Below are positions 15,221 through 24,550 of a DNA stretch of 31,378 nucleotides, in pieces. The translations under genes were made by a program, and so were the position numbers. Positions within the stretch are counted from its first letter, which is position 1. Each line of letters begins with the position of its first letter. The stretch lies in contig PXSZ01000078.1 in the NCBI GenBank assembly GCA_003023105.1, positions 1 to 31,378 of the forward strand, read 5' to 3'. The DNA is from Bacteroidetes bacterium QH_10_64_37. Its GTDB lineage: Bacteria; Bacteroidota; Rhodothermia; Rhodothermales; Salinibacteraceae. Under the pieces are notes generated by a model. The model made no database searches, was not told where the DNA came from, and was given only the letters and a program-made list of their open reading frames with translations.

Positions 15221-17371
15221 TTATTCCACGAAGAGAAGGTCGATCTCCCGGTCCTCAATGCTCGCGTTTGCGACCTTGATCCGCACCGAGTTTCCGGGGC
15301 GGTAGGTCTTCCCGTTGTTCTCGCCCCGCAGCGTGTAGGTGGACTCGTCGTACACGTAGTAGTCGTTCATGTCGCGGACGTGGACGAGGCCCTCCACAAG
15401 CAGGTCGGTAATCTCGACGAAGACGCCGAATTTCGTCACGCCGCTCACCACGCCGTCGAACGTCTCTCCCACGTGGTTCTTCACGTACTCCACCTGCTTC
15501 AGCTTCACGGATTCCCGCTCGGCCTCCTCGGCATTTCGTTCCTGCTCCGAGCAGTGTTCGCACCGGGCCGCGAGGTCTTCCACGTCGGCCGGCCCGTCGC
15601 CGCGCGCATACCGTTTTAGGAGGCGGTGTACCATCAGGTCCGGGTACCGGCGAATGGGGCTCGTAAAGTGGGTGTAGTAGTCGAAGCCGAGGCCGTAGTG
15701 CCCGATGTTGCCCACGGCGTACTTGGCCTTCGACATGGCTCGGAGCGCCGCCCGGACGATTACCTGCTCCTCGGGCTCGTCCTGGACGGCCTCGATGAGG
15801 TCCGCGAGGTCCGAGGAGGTTGCGTTTCCGCTGGTCAGCGGAAGCCCGTGCCCGAAGACGCGGACGTACTCGGCGAGCTGGCGAATCTTCTCGCCGTCCG
15901 GATCGTCGTGCACCCGGTAGACGAAGGGCAGCGGGTTCTCTTCCGTCCCGTTCGTGCGGTGGCGCTCCATATGACCCGGAACGGCGATGTGCTTGGCCAC
16001 GGTGCGGTTCGCCAACAGCATGAACTCCTCGATGAGTCGGTTGGCGTCGGTGCGTTTCTTCCGAACGATATTCGTCGGCGTGCCGTCCTCGTTGAGGATC
16101 ACGTTGACCTCGTCGGAGCCGAAGTCGATGGCACCCTCCCGCATTCGTTTCTTGGTGAGGGTCTTGGCGAGCCGGTTGGCCTGCACCACGTCCGGGGCCA
16201 TCTTGTCATCGGGGTATCCACCGTCGATGTAATCCTGTGCGCGGTCGTAGGTGAGCCGCTCCTGGGAGTGGATGACGGTCTCGCAGAGCTCGTAGTCCTC
16301 CACGTTGCCCTGCGGCGTGACCTCCATGAGAATCGAGAAGGCGAGCTTGTCCTCCTGCGGCCGCAGGGAGCAGACCTGATTCGAGAGCTTCTCGGGGAGC
16401 ATCGGAATCGTGCGGTCCACGAGGTAGACGCTCGTGCCGCGCTCCAGCGCCTCCTCGTCGATGGCCGTGTCGGGGCGGACGTAGTGGCTCACGTCCGCAA
16501 TGTGGACGCCGACCTCGTAGTGGCCGTTTTCCAGCTTTTCGATGTGGATTGCGTCGTCAAAGTCCTTCGCGTCCACCGGATCGATCGTGAAGATCGGCTT
16601 GTCGCGCAGATCGCGCCGGCGCTCAATCTCAGCGTTGGGGATCTCCACCGGGATCTCGTCGGCCTCCGCCTCCACCGCGTCGGGGAAGTCGGCCTTCACG
16701 TTCATGCTCATAGCGAGCGACAGGACCCGGACCTTCGGGTCGTCCGCAGAGCCGATCACACGGAGGATGCGGCCCTCGGGCGAGGCCTTCCGGTCGTCAA
16801 AATGATCGATGGACACGACGACTTTCTCCCCGTCCTTCGCGCCGCCAAAGGCGCCGGGCGAGACGTAGACGTCCTGCAGAATTCGCTGGTCGTCGGGCTC
16901 GACGAAGGCAAAGTCGGTGCGATGATGAAACGTGCCCACCACCTGCGTGCACCGCCGCTCCACCACCTCAACGACTTCACATTCTCGTTTCTTGTCGCTT
17001 GGGGCGCGGGCGGCGACGGCCACCCGCACGAGATCGCCATGGAGGGCTTCCCCCATGTGCGGCTCACGGATAAAGAATTCTTCGTCTCCGGAAGGCGTTC
17101 GAGATTGGATGAAGCCGTAGCCCTGGGCGTGGCAGCTGAGGATCCCGGTTCGGTGCCGAGTGTCCCCCTTCGCGGTGTACTTCCGGCCCGTCTGCTCGAC
17201 GAGGTTCTTGGACGTCATTTCGGCGAGGACGTCACAGAACCGGAGGTAGGTGTCGTTGTCTTCAATGTCGAGCCTCTTCGCAATCTCGTGGGACCGGTAG
17301 GCGTTGTCTGGATGTTCTCGAAGAAATGCGAGGATGTCCTCTTGTAGGGTGTCAACTTGCGTCTTCGTAAT
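15221..17371 (-). CDS. rnr: Ribonuclease R (716 aa from an unusual AUU start)
   Basis: A 3'-5' exoribonuclease of the RNase II/VacB family that degrades structured RNA. Numbered from 17371, the order is winged-helix domain (about 5-60), cold-shock/OB domains (about 75-220), RNB catalytic domain with IDPVDAKDFDDA (263-274) carrying the metal-binding aspartates, and a C-terminal S1 domain (from about 635: GVVSGVTKFGVFVEI...). The first ATG (17218) falls inside the winged helix. In the same frame, 51 codons upstream encode HPDNAYRSHEIAKRLDIE and related helix sequence, yet between the stop at about 17434 and 17218 there is no ATG, GTG or TTG. The ATT at 17371 (then TKTQVDTLQ) is the best start candidate; conventional annotation would begin at 17218 (665 aa). 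Lies downstream of tamB with a 274-nt spacer. Confidence 0.93.
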   Translation of the reverse strand: MTKTQVDTLQEDILAFLREHPDNAYRSHEIAKRLDIEDNDTYLRFCDVLAEMTSKNLVEQTGRKYTAKGDTRHRTGILSCHAQGYGFIQSRTPSGDEEFFIREPHMGEALHGDLVRVAVAARAPSDKKRECEVVEVVERRCTQVVGTFHHRTDFAFVEPDDQRILQDVYVSPGAFGGAKDGEKVVVSIDHFDDRKASPEGRILRVIGSADDPKVRVLSLAMSMNVKADFPDAVEAEADEIPVEIPNAEIERRRDLRDKPIFTIDPVDAKDFDDAIHIEKLENGHYEVGVHIADVSHYVRPDTAIDEEALERGTSVYLVDRTIPMLPEKLSNQVCSLRPQEDKLAFSILMEVTPQGNVEDYELCETVIHSQERLTYDRAQDYIDGGYPDDKMAPDVVQANRLAKTLTKKRMREGAIDFGSDEVNVILNEDGTPTNIVRKKRTDANRLIEEFMLLANRTVAKHIAVPGHMERHRTNGTEENPLPFVYRVHDDPDGEKIRQLAEYVRVFGHGLPLTSGNATSSDLADLIEAVQDEPEEQVIVRAALRAMSKAKYAVGNIGHYGLGFDYYTHFTSPIRRYPDLMVHRLLKRYARGDGPADVEDLAARCEHCSEQERNAEEAERESVKLKQVEYVKNHVGETFDGVVSGVTKFGVFVEITDLLVEGLVHVRDMNDYYVYDESTYTLRGENNGKTYRPGNSVRIKVANASIEDREIDLLFVE

Positions 17372-17415
17372 GGCGTTAGTACCGGGTCGTGAGGGTAAAT
17401 CATGTGGATTTGGCA

Positions 17416-17461
17416 GAACCCAGGTTGCGACCTAACGTGCCGTTTTAGCTTGACGGCGGAC
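17416..17461 (-). repeat. Dispersed 46-nt element upstream of rnr
   Basis: Read on the minus strand it starts GTCCGCCGTC and ends TCGCAACCTGGGTTC. About 35 of 46 positions match the plus-strand sequence 24586-24630 with one gap. Both copies end 45-55 nt before a gene start in the same orientation. The spacer 17372-17645 otherwise holds a GC block and no gene. Confidence 0.6.
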
Positions 17462-17479
17462 CGCGGACGGCAGACGGCC
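17452..17479 (+). repeat. GC block of CGGAC/CAGAC units
   Basis: The sequence is built from short units such as GGCGGAC, CGCGGAC and GGCAGAC. The same units make up 24488-24520 on the same strand. The next 160 nt up to the tamB stop contain nothing I can assign, apart from a partial second copy of CGCAACTT at about 17550. Confidence 0.45.
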
Positions 17480-17645
17480 AGTCGGGAGGACCTTCGGCCC
17501 CGGACTGCGGAAAAGCGGCGCTACAGGCACTCCAGCACGATGGTTGTACCCCGCAACTTGAGTTAGAATAAGGCAACGGCGTGCCGCCGCGCCGCGTTCG
17601 GACCGCATGAAAAAGTCACACGAGGGCCTGCTCCACGAAGGGCAG

Positions 17646-20600
17646 TCATCGAGGAGTTTTTGTGGAGGGCGAGTCCGGCGGAGGGGATTGCTGTGCGATG
17701 GGCTCTTCGTCATTGTCGGGCGAGTCGTCGGAGGGCAAGAGCCACCCGAAGAGACGATCGAACAGAGTGCGCCAGGTCGAAAACTGGGTCTGGTACGAGA
17801 CGCCCGCTCCTCTGCTGCTCGTGAGCGATTGGTTCCCGGTCAGCTCATCGCCGGTCCGGCGGTAAAAGACCTTTGCACTGACGCTGGAGCTGAGGCGTAC
17901 TTCGACGACGAATTCTCCCTGCGGTCCTTCCGCGCGCTGCTCGTCCGGGTCGTTGCTCGTGTACACCCCCTCGCCCCGGATCACGAGGCGCTCGTTCAAC
18001 AGTCGCAGGGCCACGCCGTAGATGAGGTCGAGGTTGTTCGGGTCCTCACCCTGCACGCCGAAGTTTAGATCGACGTTGGGGAGGGCCTTGCCGAGGTAAC
18101 GGTTGAGCTGGCTGGAGACGAGTTGCGACACGCTGTTGAACGCCAGCTGGTTGCCCGCGCTGGTGAGGCGATTGTTCGAGTCGCCGCTCTCGGGTCCCCC
18201 ATTTTGCGTGATCGACTCGGTGGTTAAGAGGAAGGTGTTCGTAAGCAACACGCTCGTGGCGTACTCGGTCGTCCGGGCTGGCTGGTTGAAAATCGCGTCC
18301 AGGGACTCCGAGCCCACGGGGTTCCGCTGCTCGCTCCGGACAAGCGACAGGCCCAGGTTGACGCGCGGGGTGGCGACGCGACCCGTAATGTCGAGCTCGA
18401 CGGTAACCGGAATTCGGCCCCGGAACCGCTCTTCGTCCGGCAGGCCGGACGGGGAGGCGCGGGTCCGGTATTCGGCGTTTAAGTCCAGGCGCGCATTGGT
18501 GGGATCCCCGTCCCAGGTAATGGTCCCTTCCGCGATGGAAAAGCGTCGGACGAAAACCTCGCCGGCCGTAAACAGGTAGGTCCCGCTGCTGGCGTTGAAG
18601 CTGCCGTAGACCGAGAGGTCTCCTTCTTGTCGCTGGATTTGCACGCGGCCCGAGCCCACCACGGTCACGACGTCTCCGACGATGGGATCGAAGACGAGGT
18701 GTACGGTGGATGCGTCGGGCGCGGTGATGTTGAGGTCAAGATTCAGTCCCTCGACGAACGTCGCCACCCCTTCGGGCCGGTCCGCCAGAATATTTTGTCG
18801 GCGCGTGAACGTCTCTACGTCCGGGGTGCGGCCCGTCGAGTCGGTGAAGACGATGAAGCCGGTGTCCTCCTCCACGGTTTGCCCGGTGACGGGGATGAAG
18901 AGTTCGCTGTCGGGCGTGGTCCGACCGAGGTTCGACCGCAGCGTGGCGTCGGAGAGGGGACCGGTGAGGGTTAGAGGGCCGGAGGCCCGGATGTAGCCGT
19001 AGAAGGGAAGATCCTTCGCCTGCGATACGTCGATCACTGTAATCCCGTCGAGGGAGGCCGACAGGTCGAAGGAGAAATACCGGTAGTCATTAAACAGGAT
19101 GCTGCCGTTGACCGTGGCCGTTCCTTCGTCGTCTCGAACCGTAAACTCGCGGGGATGGATGCCCTGTCGGTCCACGTCGACGGTGCCCTCCGCCTCGTAC
19201 TCCAGCCCAAAGAGGGGCAGGGTCGCCGCACCGTTTACGATCTTGAGGTTCGCGTCGAAGATGGGATTTTGGAAGCGGCCGCCGATGTGGAGGGGGCCGG
19301 CGGCGTAGCCCTGCACCCTGGACACCCGTTCCTCAAAGATGTACCGGAAGAAGAAAAGATCGGCGCGATCAATGTCCACCGAGAGATCCAGAGTCTCGCC
19401 CGCAGGGAGTTCGGACGCTTGCTCCACGGATTTGGCTCGTGCCCACTCCGGGAGGCGGATGCGACCCGACAGCGACAGCCGATTGGGGTCGACTCTCCGG
19501 GCCCCCTCCGGCACCAGGTCCGGACCTGCGAGGCTGTCCACGCTCGTGACGGTGGTCCCGAGCGACCCGTCGACACGAAGATCTGGAGAGTCGGCAGCGT
19601 ACTCAACGCGGAAATTTGCATCCCCGAGCATGCGTCGGTCGTACGAAAGACGACGCACAGAGAGGTCGCCGACGAGCGTTGGTCGACCCCATCCGCCCCG
19701 AAGGTGCAACTGGCCGCTCAGATTTCCCCCAATGAGATGGGGCGTTCCCGTCGCCTCCGAGAAGGGGGGCAGGTACACGTTCTGGGCCTCCACGGAGAGC
19801 GTATCGGTAGAGCGTGACGAGAGGGTTCCCCCCACCTGAATCTGCTGAAGGGAGGGCGTTTGGGGGTGGGGCTGTTCCAGGACGAAGGGCGTGACGACGA
19901 GCGTACTCGAATACGCAAGCGCCGTTGCCGGCGAGCGGTTCGTCCACGTGTTTCCACTCACCTCCGCCGAGATCTCACGCACCCGCAGTTCATTTTTGCG
20001 GGGCGTGATGCGAACATCGCCGGTCATCCGAAGCGATTCGGCGATGCCCACACTGTCGGCTGTAGCTTGGAGCGTCCCTGTTCCTCCATCATACGAGAAG
20101 GAAGCAGAGGCCTCGTTGATGGGCGCCCCCCCTGCCGCCACTCGCTGCGTCGAAATCGTTGCCGTCGCGCTCATCGATTGCGCGAGGGGGGCTCCGAGGT
20201 GGCCTGAGAGTTCGTACTGCGCGTCCACGCTGTCTACCTTCTTCCCGCCGACCCGGAGGTGCGCCGCCGAAAACTGACCCGAGGCACGCAGGCTGTCCGT
20301 TCCGAGGGAAAGGGTGACCTCGGCGTCGAGGTCCTCTGCACGCTGGGGAAAGGCCGCCCACCACGCGTTCAGAATCCCGGGCTGATGGACGCGAAGCTCC
20401 GCGTGGGTGTCAATCGGGCCCGACGACGTCAACTGTGCGAGGGCTGCCCGGCTCTCCGCTCGCAGGGCGGACCGCGACGGAGAGGAGGTGGGAGGGGAGA
20501 GGTTCGTCACCGCAGAAACGGTTTCGGTGGGGGCCGGCTTGTTGCGTGTTCGTCGGAAGGCGTTGCGGAGGGCCAGGCCCCAGTTTTGGGCCGTCGTCCA

Positions 20601-22466
20601 AAAAGGGCGCCCCAGCGTTGTCCCGTCGACGGTGAAGGTGGCAACGGAGCCGGAAATTTCGAGTCGAGGACGCTCGGCACTGCGGTCGGCCAGGAGAATG
20701 CTCGCGGAGTGAGGAGGAAGGACGACCGTGCTGTCTCCCCGGTGCACCCTCGAACTGTCGACGTTCACGACCGCGGTTCCCGTGAGTGAACGCCATTCGG
20801 TGCCGGAGCCCTGCAGTGTAAGGCGGGCATTGAGGGCGGAGGTGGGCAGGCCCTCCTCGAGTGGCGCGAGATTGAGAGACGAACTCGTGATCACGGCCGT
20901 ATACCCCGGGCGGGTGTCCAGGTGGTCTGCAGAGCCTTTGACGTACACCGCTCCGCCCTCCGTCTGGCGCAGAGCGAGGGTTCCTCGGGCGGTGGTGCTG
21001 GTAATCGTCACCTCTCCGTTGGCGGACGCGAGAGGACGGCTGCCGATGGTGGAGGGGGAGAGCGAAAAGTTGATCTCACTCTGCAGGGTATCGGTCCCGG
21101 TTCCCGTTCCTCGAGCGTTCACGTGCCCCGTGAGCTGACTGGAGAGAGCCGTTTTTCCGGTGAAGGGGGCGAGGTTGAGGTTCTCGGCGTCGAGCGAGGT
21201 GCTGTACGTGAGGGGAGTCCCGCGCGGCCGTGCCACCTTCAGGGATCCCTGTACGGCGCCATGCGGGCTTCGGGCCGCAAGGCGGGCGTCGAGATCGAAC
21301 GTCCGTTGGCGACCTTCAGGGCGAGCGGTGGTGCCGCGAAGCGTGCCTTCCAAGTTGAGGGGACCGATTGCGGGATTGGGCAGGGGGGGAAGCCCCGGCC
21401 ACACGTCCCGAACGTCTTCCGGAACCAGATTGCTCTTCGTCAGGCGCACGTCCAGACTCAACGTCTCTGGCTTCTTTGAAATCGTCCCGTCGACGGTGGC
21501 GAACGAGGTGTTGTGCGTGACGGTCACGCCGTTTGCACGGAGCCGGGTGAGGGAGCCCGTCATCTCGCCCTCGACCGTAACGGTCGCCGCGAGCGGAAGT
21601 CGGGGCACGAGGCGCTGCAATTCACTGTGGTCGATGCGGCTTCGATCGAGCTTTAGCGAGAACGTGTTCTGGTTGGGTCCTCTCGGCTCGGTCTGCACCG
21701 AGGCGCGGCCGCGGATGCGCGTGGCTCCCAGCGACAAGTCGAGGTCCGCAATCGCCCAGCCTGTAGCTGTTTGCCGCAGCCGACCCTGCCGGAGGGAGCT
21801 CTGGAGATTGGACCCCGGTAGTGCGAACGAGGCGGCACGGATCTCAAGAACGCTGTTGGGACCGGCCCGCCGGGCGGAGGCCCTGATGGAAATGTCGTTG
21901 ATCTGGGTTCGGGTGTAGTCGAAGAGCCAGTCATCCTGGACGATGTCTGGAGCTGCCCCGCTCCGCCTCGTTGTTACGCGTCCATTTTGCACCTCGATGT
22001 CTGCAAAAGACAGGTCGAGGGGTTGGTCGGTTGGGGGCGACGCCGTTGTCTGTTGAAGGGCCCCGGTAACGTTCCACGTTCCGCTCGTATCGCGCTGCAG
22101 GGACAGGTGTGGCTGGAAGAGCGTGAGGGATTGTATGGAGAGTTCAGCGGTGAGGAGGTTGGCCCAGCGGGGGGTGGCGCGGATCGAGTCAACAGTCGCC
22201 ACGAGGGTCTCGGAAGAGTCGCGGAGCTGTACTTCCGTGGCAACAAAATCGTCGATCAGTGTGCCTCGGAGTTCGCCGATGGAGAGGGTGCCCTCGAATC
22301 GCTGGTTGAAGTCCGTCTCGATGCGCTGCCGGATGGCGTCGCGCCCGACCTGGGTCCGGGTGAGTCCCACAAAAAGTGCGACGCCCACCAGCACCACGAC
22401 GAGGACGACTCGCAGTGCTCGCCACAGGGGCTTGGGCACGGGACGACGAGACGAACGATCGGGCAC
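17646..22466 (-). CDS. tamB: TamB-family outer-membrane assembly / lipid transport protein (1606 aa)
   Basis: A single N-terminal transmembrane anchor (ALRVVLVVVLVGVALFVGL, about 17-35) is followed by a very long, beta-rich periplasmic region. The C-terminal TamB/DUF490 domain is recognisable (about 1080-1550), with features such as DLDLNITAPDASTVHLVFD, GSGRVQIQRQEGDLSVYG, FTAGEVFVRRFSIAEGTITWDG and the closing YRRTGDEL and RGAGVSYQTQF. AsmA/TamB-type proteins span the periplasm and help insert outer-membrane proteins and move phospholipids. It is longer than the E. coli protein (about 1259). The start is a GTG at 22466. No TamA/Omp85 gene is adjacent; aroB lies upstream (89 nt), rnr downstream. 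The C-terminal tail (PPPDSPSTKTPR) is low-complexity. Confidence 0.93.
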   Translation of the reverse strand: MPDRSSRRPVPKPLWRALRVVLVVVLVGVALFVGLTRTQVGRDAIRQRIETDFNQRFEGTLSIGELRGTLIDDFVATEVQLRDSSETLVATVDSIRATPRWANLLTAELSIQSLTLFQPHLSLQRDTSGTWNVTGALQQTTASPPTDQPLDLSFADIEVQNGRVTTRRSGAAPDIVQDDWLFDYTRTQINDISIRASARRAGPNSVLEIRAASFALPGSNLQSSLRQGRLRQTATGWAIADLDLSLGATRIRGRASVQTEPRGPNQNTFSLKLDRSRIDHSELQRLVPRLPLAATVTVEGEMTGSLTRLRANGVTVTHNTSFATVDGTISKKPETLSLDVRLTKSNLVPEDVRDVWPGLPPLPNPAIGPLNLEGTLRGTTARPEGRQRTFDLDARLAARSPHGAVQGSLKVARPRGTPLTYSTSLDAENLNLAPFTGKTALSSQLTGHVNARGTGTGTDTLQSEINFSLSPSTIGSRPLASANGEVTITSTTARGTLALRQTEGGAVYVKGSADHLDTRPGYTAVITSSSLNLAPLEEGLPTSALNARLTLQGSGTEWRSLTGTAVVNVDSSRVHRGDSTVVLPPHSASILLADRSAERPRLEISGSVATFTVDGTTLGRPFWTTAQNWGLALRNAFRRTRNKPAPTETVSAVTNLSPPTSSPSRSALRAESRAALAQLTSSGPIDTHAELRVHQPGILNAWWAAFPQRAEDLDAEVTLSLGTDSLRASGQFSAAHLRVGGKKVDSVDAQYELSGHLGAPLAQSMSATATISTQRVAAGGAPINEASASFSYDGGTGTLQATADSVGIAESLRMTGDVRITPRKNELRVREISAEVSGNTWTNRSPATALAYSSTLVVTPFVLEQPHPQTPSLQQIQVGGTLSSRSTDTLSVEAQNVYLPPFSEATGTPHLIGGNLSGQLHLRGGWGRPTLVGDLSVRRLSYDRRMLGDANFRVEYAADSPDLRVDGSLGTTVTSVDSLAGPDLVPEGARRVDPNRLSLSGRIRLPEWARAKSVEQASELPAGETLDLSVDIDRADLFFFRYIFEERVSRVQGYAAGPLHIGGRFQNPIFDANLKIVNGAATLPLFGLEYEAEGTVDVDRQGIHPREFTVRDDEGTATVNGSILFNDYRYFSFDLSASLDGITVIDVSQAKDLPFYGYIRASGPLTLTGPLSDATLRSNLGRTTPDSELFIPVTGQTVEEDTGFIVFTDSTGRTPDVETFTRRQNILADRPEGVATFVEGLNLDLNITAPDASTVHLVFDPIVGDVVTVVGSGRVQIQRQEGDLSVYGSFNASSGTYLFTAGEVFVRRFSIAEGTITWDGDPTNARLDLNAEYRTRASPSGLPDEERFRGRIPVTVELDITGRVATPRVNLGLSLVRSEQRNPVGSESLDAIFNQPARTTEYATSVLLTNTFLLTTESITQNGGPESGDSNNRLTSAGNQLAFNSVSQLVSSQLNRYLGKALPNVDLNFGVQGEDPNNLDLIYGVALRLLNERLVIRGEGVYTSNDPDEQRAEGPQGEFVVEVRLSSSVSAKVFYRRTGDELTGNQSLTSSRGAGVSYQTQFSTWRTLFDRLFGWLLPSDDSPDNDEEPIAQQSPPPDSPSTKTPR

Positions 22467-22555
22467 GAGGGGAGGGCGTAGGTGGGGAAAACGCGCCTCT
22501 GTGTCATTAGACAGGCGCCTTCCGCATCTTCACACGACTGAACCGGGACGGCGTT

Positions 22556-23638
22556 TCAGGTTGAACACGCAAACGCCCAGGCCTGGCGGGCCTGTGCTCT
22601 CGTTACCTCACCCGTCACGTAGGCCTCTCCCAGGCGCCGTAGGAGCACGAAGCGAATCGTGTCGCCCTGATTTTTCTTGTCCGCCGACATGGCCTCGTAC
22701 AGCTTTGAAAACGGGACCGAGGAGGGGTCGTCCTGCACTGGGATGGCGTCGATCACGTGGTCAATTCGGTCGCGGGGAAGGGCCTCGGGGTGGCGCCGGT
22801 GGGAAAGGTACAGGCCCGCCCGCATGCCGAGGGCCACGGCCTCTCCGTGGGGGAAGGCGCCGTAGCCCGCGACGCGTTCCAGGGCGTGGGCAAAGGTATG
22901 GCCGAAATTGAGGATGGCACGACGCCCCTCTTCCCGTTCGTCGGCACTCACCACCTCGGCTTTCACGCGTACCGCCTGTTCGATGACGGTGGAGACGACG
23001 TCCCGGTCTTTGTAGGCCATGACCGGGACGAGGTTGTCTTGCAGGCGGGCGAAGAGGTCGGCATCCTTGATGAGGGCATGCTTCACGACCTCGGCCATTC
23101 CGCTCGTGTACTCCCGCATCGGGAGGGTGTCGAGTGTTCGCGGGTCGGCACAGACGAGCTGCGGCTGGTAGAAGGCCCCAATGAGGTTCTTCCCAGTCGC
23201 GTGGTTGATGGCCGTCTTTCCACCCACAGAGGCATCGACCTGGGCGAGGAGGGAGGTGGGAAGCTGCACGAGGGGGACGCCGCGCAGGAGCGTGGCGGCC
23301 GCAAACCCGGCCAGGTCGCCAATGACCCCGCCCCCAAGCGCAAGAACGGGCGTCTGGCGATCCATGCCCCAGTCGAGCGCCTCGTTGTAGATGGAGTGGA
23401 GATGGGAGGCAGACTTTGTCGCCTCCCCGGGCGGGAGCACGATGGAGCGGACGGTCCAGTCGGCTTCGGACAGGCCTTCCGCGAGCGGCGTGCGATAATG
23501 CGCCGCGACGTTTTCGTCGGTTACGAGAAGGCATCGCTCCGGGGGCAGGCCCGCCTCGTCCAGGAGCGTGGGCACCTCAGAGAGCGAGCGGAAATGGACT
23601 GTGTAGCTCCGAGCTCCGAGGTCGACGTGAACAGCCAT
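22556..23638 (-). CDS. aroB: 3-dehydroquinate synthase (360 aa)
   Basis: Converts DAHP to 3-dehydroquinate in the shikimate pathway, NAD- and metal-dependent. Conserved segments are VTDENVAAHY, the GGG-containing LALGGGVIGDLAGFAAA, LLAQVDASVGGKTAIN, the metal-ligand Glu in GMAEVVKHALIKD, the metal-ligand His in LNFGHTFAHALE and the second in FPHGEAVALGM. The ATG at 23638 (MAVHVDLG) is preferred over a GTG 36 nt upstream that adds a non-conserved leader. Likely co-transcribed with tamB, whose start lies 89 nt downstream of its stop. It is divergent from the MnmM-type gene across 183 nt. Confidence 0.97.
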   Translation of the reverse strand: MAVHVDLGARSYTVHFRSLSEVPTLLDEAGLPPERCLLVTDENVAAHYRTPLAEGLSEADWTVRSIVLPPGEATKSASHLHSIYNEALDWGMDRQTPVLALGGGVIGDLAGFAAATLLRGVPLVQLPTSLLAQVDASVGGKTAINHATGKNLIGAFYQPQLVCADPRTLDTLPMREYTSGMAEVVKHALIKDADLFARLQDNLVPVMAYKDRDVVSTVIEQAVRVKAEVVSADEREEGRRAILNFGHTFAHALERVAGYGAFPHGEAVALGMRAGLYLSHRRHPEALPRDRIDHVIDAIPVQDDPSSVPFSKLYEAMSADKKNQGDTIRFVLLRRLGEAYVTGEVTRAQARQAWAFACST

Positions 23639-23821
23639 GAAGGAGAGAGAACCTGTAGAACAACGCTGCGTCACGCACGGACTGCACCGGGGAAGGATTC
23701 TTCTCGACGGGGAATTCGAGGGGTTGGGCCGGAGGACCCATTCAGATCGGTCTCTGTTTCGCCCTTCATAACCCTTCCGGTAAGCCCATCCGCAACGTCA
23801 TCGCCGATCTGCTCGTTCGTC

Positions 23822-24412
23822 ATGGCGATCCCTTCGGTGTTGGAAGCTGCACATTCACTTGCAGGGCAGGCGATTATGTCGGAGGACCTCACAATTGACG
23901 CGACCGTGGGCAATGGGCACGATACGCTGTTTTTGATTCAGGAAGTGGGATCCGGCGGGCGGGTCGTCGGGTTTGACATTCAGGCCGAGGCTCTCGATGC
24001 CACCCGAGAACAGGTTCAGCGCCACGCCCCCGAGGCAACCGACCGGCTTCGCCTCGTTCAGGCCGGTCACGAGACCATGGACGAGCATCTGGACGAGCAC
24101 GATTTTGGGCGCGTGGGGGCGGTATTGTTCAATCTGGGCTACTTGCCGGGGGGAAATCATTCGATCATCACGGAGCCGGACACGACGCGCCGGGCTCTCG
24201 ATACGAGCGCGGATCTGCTCCGGCCCGGCGGGGTCATCACGATCGTGGCCTACTCGGGGCACGAGGGCGGGGACGCGGAGGTTCGTGCCGTTGCGTCGTG
24301 GACCTCATCGCTTCCGCAGGACACCTTCCGCGCACTCTCATATCGGTTCGTGAACCAGACGAACGACCCTCCCCGTCTCTTCGCCGTGGAGAAACGCAAA
24401 CGGGCGTCGTAG
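23822..24412 (+). CDS. mnmM: MnmM/YtqB-type tRNA wobble-uridine methyltransferase (196 aa)
   Basis: A class I SAM-dependent methyltransferase of the rRNA_methylase/YtqB family. Motif I is DATVGNGHDTLFL, motif II is VGFDIQ, and the family signatures FNLGYLPGGNHSIITEPDTT and AYSGHEGGDAE are both present. Bacillus YtqB, now called MnmM, methylates nm5U34 to mnm5U34 in certain tRNAs, a job done by MnmC in E. coli. The same role is inferred here from close motif match. The frame runs on upstream (antisense of aroB) but the protein starts at the ATG 23822 (MAIPSVLEAAHSLAGQA), which matches the family N-terminus. It is the only gene before a repeat-rich spacer, so probably single. Confidence 0.9.
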   Translation: MAIPSVLEAAHSLAGQAIMSEDLTIDATVGNGHDTLFLIQEVGSGGRVVGFDIQAEALDATREQVQRHAPEATDRLRLVQAGHETMDEHLDEHDFGRVGAVLFNLGYLPGGNHSIITEPDTTRRALDTSADLLRPGGVITIVAYSGHEGGDAEVRAVASWTSSLPQDTFRALSYRFVNQTNDPPRLFAVEKRKRAS

Positions 24413-24487
24413 GCCGAACGGCGTCGAGTAATGCTGAGTCGCATGTCGATTCGGTGAGTGAGGAATGGATGCTATGAAATACGACAA

Positions 24488-24546
24488 CCGCAGACGGCAG
24501 ACCGCAGACCGCGGACGCAGAGCGCCATTTTCTGTGGTCCGCCGTC
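24488..24546 (+). repeat. GC-rich CAGAC/CGGAC repeat block with hairpin potential
   Basis: From 24488 to 24520 the sequence is short tandem units (CGCAGAC, GGCAGAC, CGCAGAC, CGCGGAC). GCGGAC (24511-24516) can pair with GTCCGC (24537-24542). The decamer GTCCGCCGTC at 24537-24546 recurs at 24586-24595 and, inverted, at 17452-17461. Confidence 0.5.
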
Positions 24547-24550
24547 GGCC

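Noticed and set aside
15626..17347. 573-codon plus-strand open frame
   Set aside because: It lies wholly opposite the well-conserved RNase R gene. High GC in third positions leaves the opposite frame open; composition is Val/Arg/Asp-rich and not protein-like.
22757..23821. Long plus-strand open frame in front of the methyltransferase
   Set aside because: It is antisense to aroB with low-complexity, non-family sequence. The real protein begins at the ATG 23822, which matches the YtqB N-terminus.
24488..24546. CRISPR-like array
   Set aside because: Units are about 7-9 nt, contiguous and degenerate. There are no spacers and no cas genes.
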